A stretch of 64,000 nt of DNA from Ascidia mentula (Eukaryota > Chordata > Ascidiacea > Phlebobranchia > Ascidiidae). Shown in pieces: positions 12,301-24,131 of the stretch; within the stretch, counting starts at the first letter, position 1; each line of letters begins with the position of its first letter. The notes beneath the pieces are model-generated. The model had not been told where the DNA came from. It did not search any database and saw only the letters and a program-made list of their open reading frames with translations. Position numbers and translations under genes: made by a program. Location of the stretch: the NCBI GenBank assembly GCA_947561715.1, contig OX387200.1:11100501-11164500 (forward strand). The letters run 5' to 3'.

Positions 12301-15300
12301 ATTCATCAACTTCAGTGCCATAAAAACGTAATGAAGAAAGCCAAATAGGGATGGGCAATTCAGAATAGCGAATCTGGAGGATTCGAATCTTACACTATCC
12401 GAAATTGTCTTCAAACCGAATAATAGGTTTTGTTATATATCTTCTATGTACGGTAACTTTATGTATTTGCGCATGCCCTGGTGTTAAAAAAAATAATAAA
12501 AGTCGCCCTCGAATATAAGCCGCACGTAAATGTTAAAGGCAAACTTTGTGACTGCCCTACAATAATTGTCAACAAATCTGTCGTTTAAAATTTTTGGGTG
12601 TGTTTGATAAAACATATTGGTACAACAGAGCAAGTTAAAGGCGAATTTCATTAAAACTCGGAGTCGCAGACAAATTATCGGCTTGACATTTACTAATATA
12701 AGCCGCCCTCGATTGACAAACGGTAGCTTACCCAATTTTATAAGCCGCTGTTTACAATCGAGTAAATACGGTGCGTATCTTTTTTCGTCAATCTCATGCT
12801 ACGTTTGTGACATGCAGGTTTAACGGCCACAAAATTACGTTGTCGCTTGGCAGGCAAGCACACAGAAATCTTAAATATATTACAGTGCAATAAATTTATT
12901 CATTGATTGTGCTTTGTTGTTGAATTCATGTAAAAAAATCTTTTATGTTTATTGTGCTTCAGTGCACAAGCTAAAACAAAAACAGAATAGGATTCAGTAT
13001 TCAGGATTCGATTTAACTATTCTAGAATGTTCTAGAAAAGTGTATTATTCTATATTGCCCATCCCTAAAGCCAAATCACTTAACTTTATTTATCTTACCA
13101 AGTTTAATAATTATACCAAGCGAATTGTATCATACCAAATTTTCAGTACAAAAATATGGAAAAAATTACAACCAGCTTTGCCAGGCATTTTTAAGTAACT
13201 TTCTATTACATTACATGAAATCACCCACACAACAAAATTGTGTTTTTATGATGCAACATACCAATGGTGATGTAGTAAGTATGGGTTCAATCCCATAGTC
13301 ATTAAAACTTTGTTCACATTTTTCCTTTCCTGATCTTCCAAATCCATCTAAAGAAAGAAGCTGTGGTAACCCATTCAGCATAGTTTCTCTGTAATCTGCA
13401 AAAAAACTTCTTTCTTTTATAATTTTTCCTGTGTTTTAGCTTTTACACAATAACAAATAAAGTACTTGAATAATTATACAACACATAGCAAAATTCTAAA
13501 AATAAAAAAGTTAAAAAACATTTTCTTGGTCCAACAAAATATCCTATTCTTAGTCTGTTTAAGCTTCTGGTTTATAAAATAGCCTCGCCAAATCAAATGG
13601 AATGTTATCCTTTTAGCTTGCATCTTTTTTGCAATGGGTTTTGCGGTAGATCATGGTAGATTGTGATGTATAATTATCTTAAATAAATACAAATACACTA
13701 CTGCAGTGGTTCTCAAATGATTTTCAGTGCGAAGCACTTCAAAAAGATTAAAGGCACTATCTATGCAACAATCATAAATCTACCAGGACGTTTGTTTCCA
13801 ATGTTCAGTCACTAAATGCTGACTTTTATTATTTGCCTCTATTTTTCTGTTTAAATTGTTACGAGATGCAAATGAATGCAATTTTATGAAAAAAGAAATA
13901 AGGAAATATTTGGCCAATTATTGGGTCAAAATTTCCCTATTTGTACATCATCTCATTACTTTGTGTAAATATTTTTCAAATCAATATTGTTAATCAATAC
14001 AAAAACAATTAAATTGTACGAATTTTACCTTGCTTCAAGCATATAATAAGTTTAATATGTCACCTGCAGCATTGCATATCGGGTTGTCAGCATTTTTTAA
14101 TTTTAACACTAAATGCTTGAGACAAATTAAGCCCTGAAACCCACAAAATAAATCATCCAAATGCTTCAACTGGTTTCCATGCAACTCAAATGTTTCCAAC
14201 CGACTTTGCCCTAATAACGTAAAAATTAAATTTTTCCAATCAGTTTAACCCGTTTTGATAATATAATTATGCATTTTATGACTTAAAGCAAAGTCCATAG
14301 CTTGCGAACTACTTATAAAACTCGGTTCACAGGTGTACATTCAGCAGACATACTTGTACTCAGTGGCGAATCCAGAAAAAATATGAGGGGGTGTTCGGTT
14401 TCGGTATCTAATTAATAAAGCTGTTAGTTGCGGTTACAATTTTTTACAGACATTTACTACATTACAGTAGTTCACCCGAAATATCGAACAACTTTCGTCC
14501 ACAAAAACACAAGACTTTTTAGTTGCTTGTACACATGTGCTTCAAGTTCCAAGTTTACCGAAAAACGCAAAAACAAACCCTATGTTATGAAACATATGTT
14601 ATGAATTAAAAACATATCGAAACATATATTGTGGTACAATCTTGTCAAACAATTATAACTCTTACAGCGTACAGCCTCTGTAAAGAAATTGTAGCAGAAA
14701 TGAATAACATGTAAGGTCGTGTTTCAAACGGTATTGTTGACCGGTTATTTTGATTAACAGCACGACAAACGATTGTTTCATAAGCGGTCATTGCGGTGTG
14801 AACGTGAATGCAGCGAGCGCGACCGAAACACAAAGCAACTGCGAAGACAAACACTTGGTCATATTGTTCGTTCCTGTGTAGCAGGAAATTAACCGCACTT
14901 TCACACCCCTCAAAACAACATGCTAAAATGCTGAGGGGGATGTTCTGACACCAACCCCCCCTAGATCTGCCACAAGTTGTATATACTGTTATTTTGCACC
15001 TACCATGCAAACCAGAAAGCTCGCTCACAGATGATATCAAGTTGTAGGACAAATTTATGTATCTCAAATTTACCAATGTCCTTAAGCCAGATACAGATGT
15101 GATAAGGTTTGAAGCCAAGTTTAAGCTGCACAATAGTGACAAGCCTTGTAGACCATTTAAACTTGACAGTTGGTTTGATGAGAGATCAAGATGCTGTAAT
15201 TTATGTAATTTATAATATAAGTCAAGCAAACAGTAATAGAAAAAAACAAAAAAAATAACAAAATTATGTAAAGTTAAAAAACTATGAATATACAAATAGT

Positions 15301-15522
15301 TTTAAAACAAAGTAACATTTGAAAACCTGCCTAAACTAGGAGGTTTAAATTACAAAACTACTATATCAAACAAATTACCTTCAAAAACGACAAATTTTGG
15401 AGTTCTGTTAGTTCCTTTATTTCATTGCAATGAACATTTATTGACTGAAGTCTTTTTTCTAGTTTTAGTTCAGAAAAACTTTTTATTGCTTTGTCAATGC
15501 AGATTAGAGTATTCTCAGACAT
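3350..15522 (-). CDS. LRRCC1: Leucine-rich repeat and coiled-coil protein 1 (centrosomal), complete
   Basis: In vertebrates this is a centriole protein needed for spindle poles and cilia. The start codon is at 15522-15520 (MSENTLICIDKAIKSF, like the vertebrate CFMDKGLQSISEL start) and the stop at 3350. SDS22-like LRRs are encoded at 15381-15522, about 15005-15193 (LQHLDLSSNQLSSLNGLQGL) and 14063-14212, with an LRR cap at about 13260-13398. A low-complexity linker occupies about 10680-12080. Long coiled coils follow from 10228 downward with clear human matches: ERERRWKAEQASKKL, KKLENEFREAL, IQDLTSIIKEQK, ALKIKSKVIDDQTQTI. The last exons are near 3966-4097, 3535-3676 and 3350-3475. I count roughly 22 exons. 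Introns are swollen by a Penelope-like fragment, hAT MITEs and other repeats. It converges on PKHD1L1 with 2 nt between the stops. Confidence 0.93.
3709..3866 (+). mobile_element. MITE copy, one end, family with GAGCTGCAGACAGGGTGT termini
   Basis: This LRRCC1 intron copy starts AAAAAATCCATAATAATTGA then GAGCTGCAGACAGGGTGTAC. It matches the intact copy at 60236-60432 read on the minus strand: same order of CACTAGCGGG, then ATTTCCACTTTGTGGTAC, then TTCGGTC. The second terminal repeat is missing, so this copy is truncated at its right end. Confidence 0.6.
4150..5730 (+). mobile_element. Penelope-like retroelement fragment, decayed
   Basis: The fragment is inserted in an LRRCC1 intron, antisense to that gene. 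It encodes recognisable pieces of a Penelope-type reverse transcriptase. The block ILSADKGNCRMVVL near 4611-4655 matches the family ADKG signature. KFDVVFLSS near 5025 matches the SFDVxSLFTNVP block. FGTATGSPPLVVVAN near 5190-5235 matches GTAMGSPLSPVVAN. The copy is broken in several places and is old. Its 3' tail (about 5600-5710), ending in ATTATGCCTGGTAGCGTC, is shared with remnants near 39140 and 58930. A MITE piece lies inside it at 4847-4962. The ends are approximate. Confidence 0.75.
4847..4962 (+). mobile_element. MITE piece nested in the Penelope-like fragment
   Basis: It begins CGAGCTGCAGACAGGATGTG and carries GTGCTAGCTTCTACACTAGC twice in tandem (near 4908 and 4937). It belongs to the same family as 3709-3866 and 60236-60432. 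It interrupts the Penelope-like coding region, so it arrived after that element. Confidence 0.6.
7488..7921. mobile_element. hAT-type MITE with 8-bp target duplication
   Basis: Termini are CATGGGTCTCAAAC and, inverted, TTTGAGACCCCTG, the CAGGGGTCTCAAA type of hAT end. The flanks ACTTACAC (7480-7487) and GCTTACAC (7922-7929) match at 7 of 8 bases. The element is 434 bp, has no coding capacity, and lies in an LRRCC1 intron. Confidence 0.75.
9084..9523. mobile_element. TIR MITE with TA target duplication
   Basis: Perfect inverted ends CCGTATTTTACGG, then ACCATAA, are flanked by TA on both sides (9082-9083 and 9524-9525). Inside, the motif GGTGCGCCTTATG recurs several times near both ends in inverted arrangement. 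The TA duplication suggests a Tc1/mariner-like transposase, but no coding sequence is present to prove the family. It lies in an LRRCC1 intron. Confidence 0.75.
12346..13067. mobile_element. hAT MITE with perfect 8-bp target duplication
   Basis: The ends are TAGGGATGGGCAA and TTGCCCATCCCTA. Perfect direct repeats AAGCCAAA flank the element at 12338-12345 and 13068-13075. It is 722 bp with no transposase. A second repeat occupies about 12442-12778 inside it. It lies in an LRRCC1 intron. The perfect duplication argues for a fairly recent insertion. Confidence 0.9.
12442..12778. mobile_element. Nested repeat with ATATAAGCCGC motifs
   Basis: It lies inside the hAT MITE. The edges carry ACGGTAACTTTATG on the left and GTAAATACGGT on the right. 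TATAAGCCGC-type motifs occur near 12512, 12698 and 12740. It resembles the 9084-9523 element in style (both have TACGGT-like termini and TATAAG/GCGCC repeats). The boundaries are uncertain. Confidence 0.4.
14361..14975. mobile_element. hAT-like MITE, decayed ends
   Basis: The left end is CAGTGGCGAATCCAG and the right end is CTAGATCTGCCAC, an inverted pair of the CAGTGGCGGATC type. The flanking 8-mers CTTGTACT and GTTGTATA match at 5 of 8. It sits in an LRRCC1 intron. The internal open frames look like noise. Confidence 0.5.
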
Positions 15523-17987
15523 AAATTTTTATGAAGTTCATATATACTAAACACTGTGTGTGAAATACAACTTGGAACATTATTATCAAGTTAATTTAAC
15601 ACAAACATCAAATGTTCAAAATGCGTGTTTTTGGATTTGCAAACAGGAAGAGATTTTGTAAAAAATCTGCAACATAAAATGACTAGCTATCTGTGTTAGA
15701 CAATGCAAAAATTAACTACCAATCATGTAAAGATAATTTCAAGGTAAATAGCCCTTGGTTTAATAATAATGCCTTGTCATACAATACATAGGGCTGCCAC
15801 AAACGCTTGCTTTGATTGTGTAATCAAACTTTAAGATATGCTTTAGAAAAACTTTCTTTTTGTTACTTACCTATGAATAAAACCGTGAATATTGGAATTA
15901 TATGCACATTAACTGAAGATTTCTGTTTTGTTAAATTTCTATGGGTGAAATATAACCACACCTATTTGTAAATGAAATAGAAGCAGGTTTTTGTCACAGG
16001 ACTTTTGTTAAACCCCTAAGCAACTTGATGTTGTTAAAACCATGCACAACCACTTATAGCACTAAACCAGTATTTTTCAACCGGGACAACGGACAGTCCG
16101 CAAACCCCTTTGGTGTTAGAGCATATTGTCAGGTCACCATGCCGGGGTTTGTTGTAAGCTCTGAATATTCATGTTAAGTGATTACGGTGATTGATAAACA
16201 GAGGTTCACGAAAAAATATTCACGCATTTTGCAGAAACATTTGCAACATGCACCCCGCACTGTTATCTCTGCAGAAAGAGTTTTCAGAAAACTCGAAAAA
16301 TGGTCTGCTGCTGCTTTGCCGGTTGAGAAACACTGATTTAAAACCAACAGTTCATGGGTTTAAAACTGAGTTGTTTTTTTAAACACCGCGGTCAGTACCT
16401 AAGCGTAACGGTTCAATGCACATACCGTACAGACTTCGCATCATCAATGTGCTCTGTCGTCACAATGCTGCCAGTAAGATTGGTTGAAAATGCATTGGTT
16501 TTGATAGGAAATCTTTATTAAAACACCTGTAACGCAGCTGCAATTCTTTTTCGAAAATTTTGTGTGGAGAATGTGGAGAATGATACCCTCTCAATATGTT
16601 GGTTGTCTTACATATCGGTTCTCTGATACTAGTGACCGCATTAGCGACTAGCCCTTTCACAATGTTATTAATTACTGTGGTTACACCCAGTGCCACCGCA
16701 GGTTCTAATATCATCATAAAAATCATTAACAATGTACAAAGATACGACTGTGTCCATGATAGATTTTGGCAATGTGCGGCAACGGTCAATATTCTGTGGC
16801 ATCCACGGTACTTAAACAAAGTTATTTAACACCGCAGGGTACAAAATGGTTCAACACTCTTCGCTTACTTTTGCCATAAATTGCGCGAATGTGCGGGGAA
16901 AAAATTATCATTCAGGAAAGTGCATAGTAATGTACATCAGAGTCACTTGAGTTTCAAAATGAATAACATTAGGAATCTTGCGGTTGAAAATAAACATGTA
17001 TTTCGTTTAGTTAAACAGAGATGTTTCAAACAAAATAGCCTAAACAAGAAAATGAAATATAATTTATTCGTTCATTTCTTAGGGGCGGCCAGAAGGGTTA
17101 AAGTTTATGAAAGTGGCCTTCTTTCGACTGCGCGTTTCATCTGGGCTGTTTATTGGATATTACAGTATAAATCGCCATAAGATCCAAACAGGCATTGCAC
17201 CTGTATCCGTTAAGGATAACAATTTTGTTGTACTATGATTGACCATCGTATTTTGGCTTAATCAGTACAACGTGCGTAACATCTTTAAAGTAAAATTGTT
17301 TTAGTCTATTTTCACTTTAGTAGGCTATTGTTTCCTCGCTAAATGGTGGGTTATCAGTTTAAGTTGTTCATAATAAAGTGGTTGTCACAATGTATTTGTC
17401 ATCAGTTTCCAAACGCTGTGTACAAGTGACGCAGCTGCATTAACCGTAAAAGGCGAGGAAGTGAGTTCAGGAAATTACGTCCATGGTGTACGCATTGGCA
17501 AGTCAGACAAGTCTGAAAAGGTCCCGAAGTCAGAGGCTGATACCAGCAGTTTAATATGAATCATTGTCTGAAATATAGATTCAATAACCTATTTTCATTG
17601 TGGTTTCGTTTATAATTGAATTTTGTAAGTAGCGTGCTTATCTCGGTGGATGAAATAAGTTAAATGTTTTATTTTTCTAGTGCAAAAGCTTTAATACATA
17701 GAAAACTGACCACATACGCTCATTCTAAATCGATGCATTTAATAGGCTTCTACTTTGGGCTTTACACATTGAACAAAATTATCTAACTTTCAAACCGCAA
17801 GTTTGTGACGACAGAGAACGCCAGTCACTTTAGCCTACACCTGTACAAGGAAGTAGCAATAGCGGAAAGTCTTGAGTGGTGGAAACAGGCAATGCTTATA
17901 GGTCATAAGAAAGTGTGTTTTCAGGGCGTAGCCTATGATGTTTTTGTTTGCAGATCTTCAACCGTATGTTATTAATAAATTTAAAAA
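15523..17987. other. Divergent intergenic region LRRCC1 / integrin beta
   Basis: This 2.5 kb lies between two divergently transcribed genes and should hold both promoters. I see one hAT-like MITE (16068-16335) and short open frames without family resemblance or codon pattern. I recognise no clear TATA box or RNA gene. Confidence 0.5.
16068..16335. mobile_element. Short hAT-like MITE
   Basis: The inverted ends are CAGTATTTTTCAACCGG and CCGGTTGAGAAACACTG. It is 268 bp without coding potential. The target duplication is not convincing (CACTAAAC against ATTTAAAA). Confidence 0.5.
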
Positions 17988-20900
17988 ATGATGCATGTTT
18001 ATCAAGCAGTTTGTATATTTGCATTTTTTCATGTTGCTTTGACACAAACCGCAGGTAAGCAATGTATAACTTAGATGCATTTTAGACTAACCTTTGGAGT
18101 GTTTCTCGAACGTTTACTGTTATGTTCCCCCCATGTTGTAGCTACATTTTATTTTTTGTATAACACATAAAAAAGCGATTCTATTTTAATAAAAAACTGA
18201 TGATTTTTCTAATTATAATTTTGAACACCTTATAAGAGCTGTCTGCCAGATTGATTTTTTCAGTTTATACTTGGCAACTAAAAAAATGTGACGTTTTGAT
18301 GGCGATGTCAAAGATTGCGAATTGTAAAAAATAGCGACCAATATTAGAAATAAGGACAACATGACTGCCAGCCCGACGATGCCGAATGTTAGTTGGACAC
18401 AAAATAGATATCAATAAACCAACTTTTCATTCATCCCTAAACAAATTTCATTTATCCCTAAACAAATTTCATTCACCCTGGTATGAACCATTCAGAATTA
18501 TGAATCTGACGTTCTTCTGGTGAAAAACAACAAATATACACCTTTTGTTTAAAAAAGATTGTATTTTACGTACAGGGGAAACGTCAGAAAATACAATCTT
18601 TTTTAAACAAAAGAAGTATATTTGTTGTTTTTTACCAGAAGAACGTCAGATTCAATAATTCATTATGATACCTGGTGGTCACAACCTATTTTCAATTTTC
18701 ATGAACCATTCATTCGGTTAAGAAACACTGGACTGGCGATAAATAGTGCTTGTAATTCAGGAAACGCTGCTACAGCAATAAAGAAATGTGAAGACACAAC
18801 AATAGCTACTTGTAATCAATGTATACAAGCTCACCCTGACTGCGTTTGGTGTGCAGCTACACAAACGGCTATTTCCATTAAACGCTGCCAACACAAAAGG
18901 TAAATTGACTTTCTGAACCAGTTATGCCTTTTTTTACTGAAGAGACAAAGTCGGAACGTTGCGAATTGCGGTAGCTTGATTGTTCCGTGTTTATATTTGC
19001 AGCAAGGCAACAAACTGCCCAACTCTTGTTGAAAGCCCATCAGGATCAATTAATCGTACAAAAGACGTTCCGCTTTCAACGGCAAACTCTCAACAAAACC
19101 AATCATCTGCCGTTCAACTACAGCCCCAAGAAATTCGCATCAAACTAAGAAAAGGTACTTTCAAAACATGGTCAATGCAGTAAAGAAATTATTTTCACTA
19201 ACAGGGGAGTCCAAAAAGTTTAATGTCACATTCCGGAAGGTGGAGGATTATCCGGTAGATTTGTACTATCTTATGGATTTGTCATTTTCGATGCATGATG
19301 ATTTGCAAGTACTGCAGGGACTTGGAGCTACTTTGGCACAAGAAATAAAAAACAATGTCACGAGCAACATAAAGGTATAACAACTTGTTGTACGAAACCA
19401 CTGTTCGTAATTATGACCAAGCCTAGTAGCTCCGACAAATTTATTGTTGTATCATTTCCATACACACTGATTAAAGGCAAATAGCCACCGCCATTTACAA
19501 TAATACTCGTGTAGACATGATACGTTCGCCCTATATGAGAACCTTTAACTCGCGCGAATTAAATAGTCACAGCACGGACATAACGATATAGGCTACCGGT
19601 ATTGAAAAATTTCTTACACTTCTCCCCGACGCGATTTGATCACTAACATCTCGGAAACCCGCGCAAATTTGTTTATGCCGCCAAATACGGACGAGTCTGT
19701 CGTAATCTGGCGATGAATCATCCATTCTTCCACAGTTGTACAATGAAATACACTGTACTCAGTTGAAAAGAATAGTTGTCACGATACTGAAAATGATATT
19801 GGATTAATTGGTATTTTAAGCCTTACAGGGAAACCTATCATCTCATTACATTATTTAGATTTTTTATTGGCCAATAGTCCTCCCTGTGCGTAGGCTAGTT
19901 ACAAGTAACCTACACTATTTTGCCAATTCTAGATGAAATAAAGTTGTTGCATATTAGGTGCTGGTATTGGTATTCAATTCAGTTTGTTTTCATCATCAAG
20001 TAGCCTATACAATACAAATAAAAACAATGAAAGTAATGAAATGTGACGAGGAACTAATTAAAATCCATGTATGCAATATTGCAGAAACATTTGATCTGTT
20101 TTAAATGTGCCCAAAAACTTTTGGTATATGCATAACCTAACAAATAGTATTATGAAATGTGGTCAGTAGAGTCATCTGTCTATAGATTGGAATTTTTAAT
20201 ACTACTTTTTTTTATACAAGAACAATTTTATTTTTCACTTAAATACACTTTAGATATATGACTAACCAAAGTCAATCCCACAATTTTCTGTTGTTTTTAT
20301 CAAAGCTGTTTGTAATTTAGATGGGGTTTGGAACATTTGTTGATAAAGTGATGATGCCTTTTGCAAGCACAGTACCAGAACAGTAAGAAAAATGTCTCGT
20401 TTTACTGTTTTGTGGTTGTGCAATAATTGACATGTTAAACAATTTATGTTAGACTGAAAAATCCATGTGCAAAGAATCAACAGAATACAAAGTGTGCACC
20501 TCCATTTGGCTTCAAACACCAACAAAATATATCATCAAATCTTGAAAACTTCAAAAACAGTGTGAAGAATACCACAATATCAGGAAACATTGACTCACCA
20601 GAAGGCAGTTTTGATGCTTTAATGCAAATTGCTGTATGCTCAGTAAGTGATTCATAAATTTGAATGTTGTTTAAAGAAAAAGTGTTTGGTGCCTCGCTGC
20701 ACTGAAGTGCTTGGAGATTTAAAATATGCAATAATTTATGTGTACTTGCGCAGGAAAAAATTGGCTGGAGGCCACAAGCAACACATTTGGTGGTTGTCAC
20801 TACTGATGCATCTTTTCACATGGCTCTTGATGGCAAATTAGCGGCCATCTTAGAAGCCAATGATATGCAATGCCACCTTACAAAGGTTGCTACTTCTAGT

Positions 20901-23900
20901 TTGTTTTATGATTACAAGCATTGATTCAAATTGTTAAACAGGGATACAATAAAGAGCTTCCAAATGACATTGTTTACTCAAAAAGTCAAGAACTTGATTA
21001 TCCCTCAATTGGGCAGCTGCGGTCAGTATTTCAGGCAAAGAAGATTCAACCTATATTTGCTGTGACAAAAGAAGTTCGGCCCCTCTATGATGTAAGATTA
21101 ATGTTCAAATCATGTGATACTCAACTTACCCACTGACCTTAAATTCATTATGGTAAAACAAGTTTACTTAAAATTTAGGTTAAACAAGTAATCAGTAGGT
21201 AAGTTGTTTTTTTGGTAACAAACAGGCATTGTTTTAATTTTTGTGTTAAATTGGTCAATAACATTGAAAATTTATAGGGTCTCAGCCAGCTAATACCCAA
21301 TTCCTTTGTTGGAGAGCTTGCAGCAGATTCAGGAAACATTATTACAATTATCAAGACAGCGTATAATGTATGCAATAAAATATTCTCATTTACAAACTTA
21401 ATCAATCATATCCATGTGTGTAGCAACTCAAAGAAAAACTAGAAATGACCCTTGGCGATAATAAGCCACCTGAAATTGACATTAGCTACCGTGTTTTCTG
21501 TCCCAACACAACATCTTGGAAAACAAATGGGGATCTCAGCTGTGATCAAATTAAGATTGGTAGTGAGGTAACATAGATTGTGCAATGACATTTTATATGT
21601 GTAAATAGACATTTGATAACTGCATGGTGTACACTATCCATGTCATTTATATGTCATATGTACATACAATTCATGTTAAGGCCATATAAATATGTTGCAA
21701 CAGTGTATGTGTTTTTTAATGTTTAAAAGTAAAATATATTGTAGGTGGTTTATGAATTTACCGTAACAGCTACTGATTGTCCCACAACTGCACCCAGTCA
21801 ACCAGTTATATTTACATCTAACTCCTTGCAGGAAGATGTCAAAATATACTTTGGTAATTATATACATCGATTGATATTATTTATGTAAAAAATGCTTTAC
21901 CTGTATACACAGTTTACATTTATCAAACCATTTTAGGCTGTAGTAACTTTTTGAAACCAAAATCATTTAACAAAAAAAATCATTTGTGTCTGATGAGTAA
22001 ATAATGTTATGTTGCAGATTTTCTCTGTACCTGTGACTGTTCAACTGCAAGTATGCCAAAAAGTGTTAACTGCAGCATGAATGGGACTTTGGTTTGTGGG
22101 ATATGTGACTGCGATTCCACTCATGAAGGTGCAACTTGTCAATGTTTGAGGGATAAAGTTGACCAGTCGGTTGTAGAAAAATGTCGCAAAACCCAACCTA
22201 ATGGGGATCTATGCGAGTAAGAAAAACTACCAAACTAGTTTTCTGGGGAATTATAAACTGAAATTGATCACAGGGGGCATGGAAAATGTGAGTGTGGAAA
22301 TTGTCTCTGCAATGATGGATACTTTGGTTCTTACTGTGAGTGCAGCAGCAATGGATGTCCATCGAGTGATGACAAAATATGTGGAGGTTGAGGGTTTTAA
22401 TGTCTTGTAAATATTAAGAATATAAATACGACATTTATAATTTTTTAGGACCACAACAGGGTGTTTGCTACAACTGCAACAACAATCCTAAATGCAACTG
22501 CACAAATGGGTGGACTGAATCAAAAATAGGTACATGCACATGCCATGAAAACCTGTGCAAAGCAAATGTTACTGATGTTAAATTATGCAGTGGAAATGGT
22601 TTTTGTGATTGCAGTAGATGTGTGTGTAACTCAGTAAGTAAATTCAAAATGTAATAGATTTTTCAAGTATGTGACAACCATGTTTAAATTATCAGACAAT
22701 ATATGCTGGACAGTACTGTGACAAATGTATTGATCCAAAGTGCAAACCACCTCAGGAACCTTGCAATACACAAATTGCCCAATGTGCTGCATGTCTTAAC
22801 AATGCCCAACAGATGCGACATGTTAGTTGTTTGTATAATGTACAGTACTGTTTACTGTCTTGCTGACATCAAATTTCATTTTTTAAGGATGCCCAGCAAA
22901 CATGCAAACAGCAATGTAATGAAACAAAATATTACCTCGATGACAAAATACCCAATTGTGTTCAATGTACAACCAACTGCCACCCAAAGTGCAGTGAAAT
23001 CGATACGTATGTATCAATATGTATTGTGCAAAATTGTCTTTTAAAGATCTGACAGATTATAAATTACAGGACAAAACTTCCTCCTACTCTCTGCACTCAG
23101 CCACGAACTGATTCACTATGTACAATTAGCTACCAAGTTGTTTGGAGCAAATCAGAAAATGATTATTTGTTGTTAGTCAAGCATTACAATAAAGAAACTG
23201 GTAAATGTCATCTCTAATACAATCCTTGTAGAAGTGTAGAATCTACGATTTTGTTTTGTTCAGATTGCCCTCCACCAACCAATGTTCTTCTAATTGTGTT
23301 ACCTATTGTAATTGGAATTGTGGTCATTGGAGTTATTGCTTTGATTGCATGGAAAATATACCAAACTATCAGAGACAAACGAGAATGGGTAAACTTTGAA
23401 AATGAAATGAAAAAGTCCAAGTGGACAAAGGTAATGTGTACTGGCATGCTTTTTTCAATTCCACTAGTTGCAATGAGATTAACAAATTCAAATATTATGA
23501 AGAAATGCAGTCTGTTGTCTGCTACTGTCACGGTTGCTTGCTGTTGACACAGAAAAATAACTTTTTTGTCAGAATGCAATTACAAGTTTTTCTGACAATG
23601 TGCCACCTTAATTAAATGCAGCATGGGGCTGGATGTTAGGGCTGAAAACTAAACAGAATTACCCATATTTCACTTATGCATGTGTTGTGATTTGTGCAAT
23701 TTTATTACAATCTTATTTTGCCGCTGCAATTCCTAAACAACTTTTATTGATTAGGGGCAAAACCCTATTTTCGAAAAGCCATTTACTAGATTTGAAAATC
23801 CAACCTTTCATGGAAACTGAACAACAAAACATATTGTGGTGAGTTGCCAGATTGAGATTGTGTGCATTGCTATTTAAACTATTTGCTTCCACAGACTGTG

Positions 23901-24131
23901 CAATGATGTTTGTGTGCATTGCAATGTTGTTTGTGCAAAAGCTATCGCCAGGATATTGTCCATTTTCAACTGCACTGTACTCCAGCAAGATTTGTGTTAT
24001 ATTTTTGCCCACTGTCATGGCTATATGGGGAATTATTTGCACCGTTATGTTTTGATTAGGATATTAACCCCGTGTTTCAAAAGCCAACCTCGAGATTTGA
24101 AAATCCATCATATGGAGGGGATGAACAGTAG
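17988..24131 (+). CDS. ITGB: Integrin beta subunit, complete, with two alternative last exons
   Basis: This is a single-pass adhesion receptor subunit that pairs with an integrin alpha chain. Exons: 17988-18054 (signal peptide), 18761-18899 (PSI domain, CxxCIQxxPDCVWC), 19003-19154 ([11 protein letters not shown]), 19205-19374 (beta-I domain with MIDAS DLSFSM), 20321-20382, 20453-20642 ([14 protein letters not shown]), 20754-20885, 20941-21091, 21278-21367, 21424-21567, 21745-21853, 22018-22216 (FLCTCDC start of I-EGF), 22274-22386, 22449-22633, 22696-22821, 22888-23006, 23070-23200, and 23264-23430 (membrane helix, then a [16 protein letters not shown] tail). The last coding exon is either 23755-23820 or 24060-24131, both in phase 0. 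Introns are short except 19375-20320, where I see nothing. The MIDAS Asp and Ser residues are present, so ligand binding should be metal dependent. Confidence 0.95.
18502..18653. repeat. Near-perfect 152-bp foldback (hairpin) element
   Basis: Arms of about 68 nt begin GAATCTGACGTTCTTCTGG and end with the reverse complement. They enclose a short loop near 18570-18585. It lies in intron 1 of the integrin gene and has no coding potential. It is probably a foldback MITE; no clear target duplication was seen. Confidence 0.8.
23755..23820 (+). CDS. ITGB: Integrin beta last exon A (NPIF/NPTF tail)
   Basis: The acceptor is TTGATTAG before 23755. The 22 codons read [21 protein letters not shown] and stop at 23818-23820. 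It joins in phase 0 to the exon ending at 23430. The two NPxF motifs take the places of the NPxY motifs that bind talin and kindlin PTB/FERM domains; neither contains tyrosine. Confidence 0.85.
   Translation, partial: GQNPIFEKPFTRFENPTFHGN
24060..24131 (+). CDS. ITGB: Integrin beta last exon B (NPVF/NPSY tail)
   Basis: The acceptor is TTGATTAG before 24060, nearly the same context as exon A. The 24 codons include NPVF, then [12 protein letters not shown] and a stop at 24129-24131. It joins in phase 0. The distal motif has tyrosine (NPSY) where exon A has phenylalanine. The open frame and both motifs are conserved, so it looks functional rather than a relic. Confidence 0.75.
   Translation, partial: DINPVFQKPTSRFENPSYGGDEQ

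Noticed and set aside
13705-13760. CAGTGGTTCTCAAATG, a hAT-like end
   Set aside because: No inverted partner or target duplication was found nearby, so a single end cannot be delimited.
14645-15295. Long minus-strand frame through LRRs
   Set aside because: Only the LRR part (about 15005-15193) is an LRRCC1 exon; the rest is intron and hAT element.
16596-16829. Overlapping frames on both strands
   Set aside because: No splice context, codon pattern or family; probably chance.
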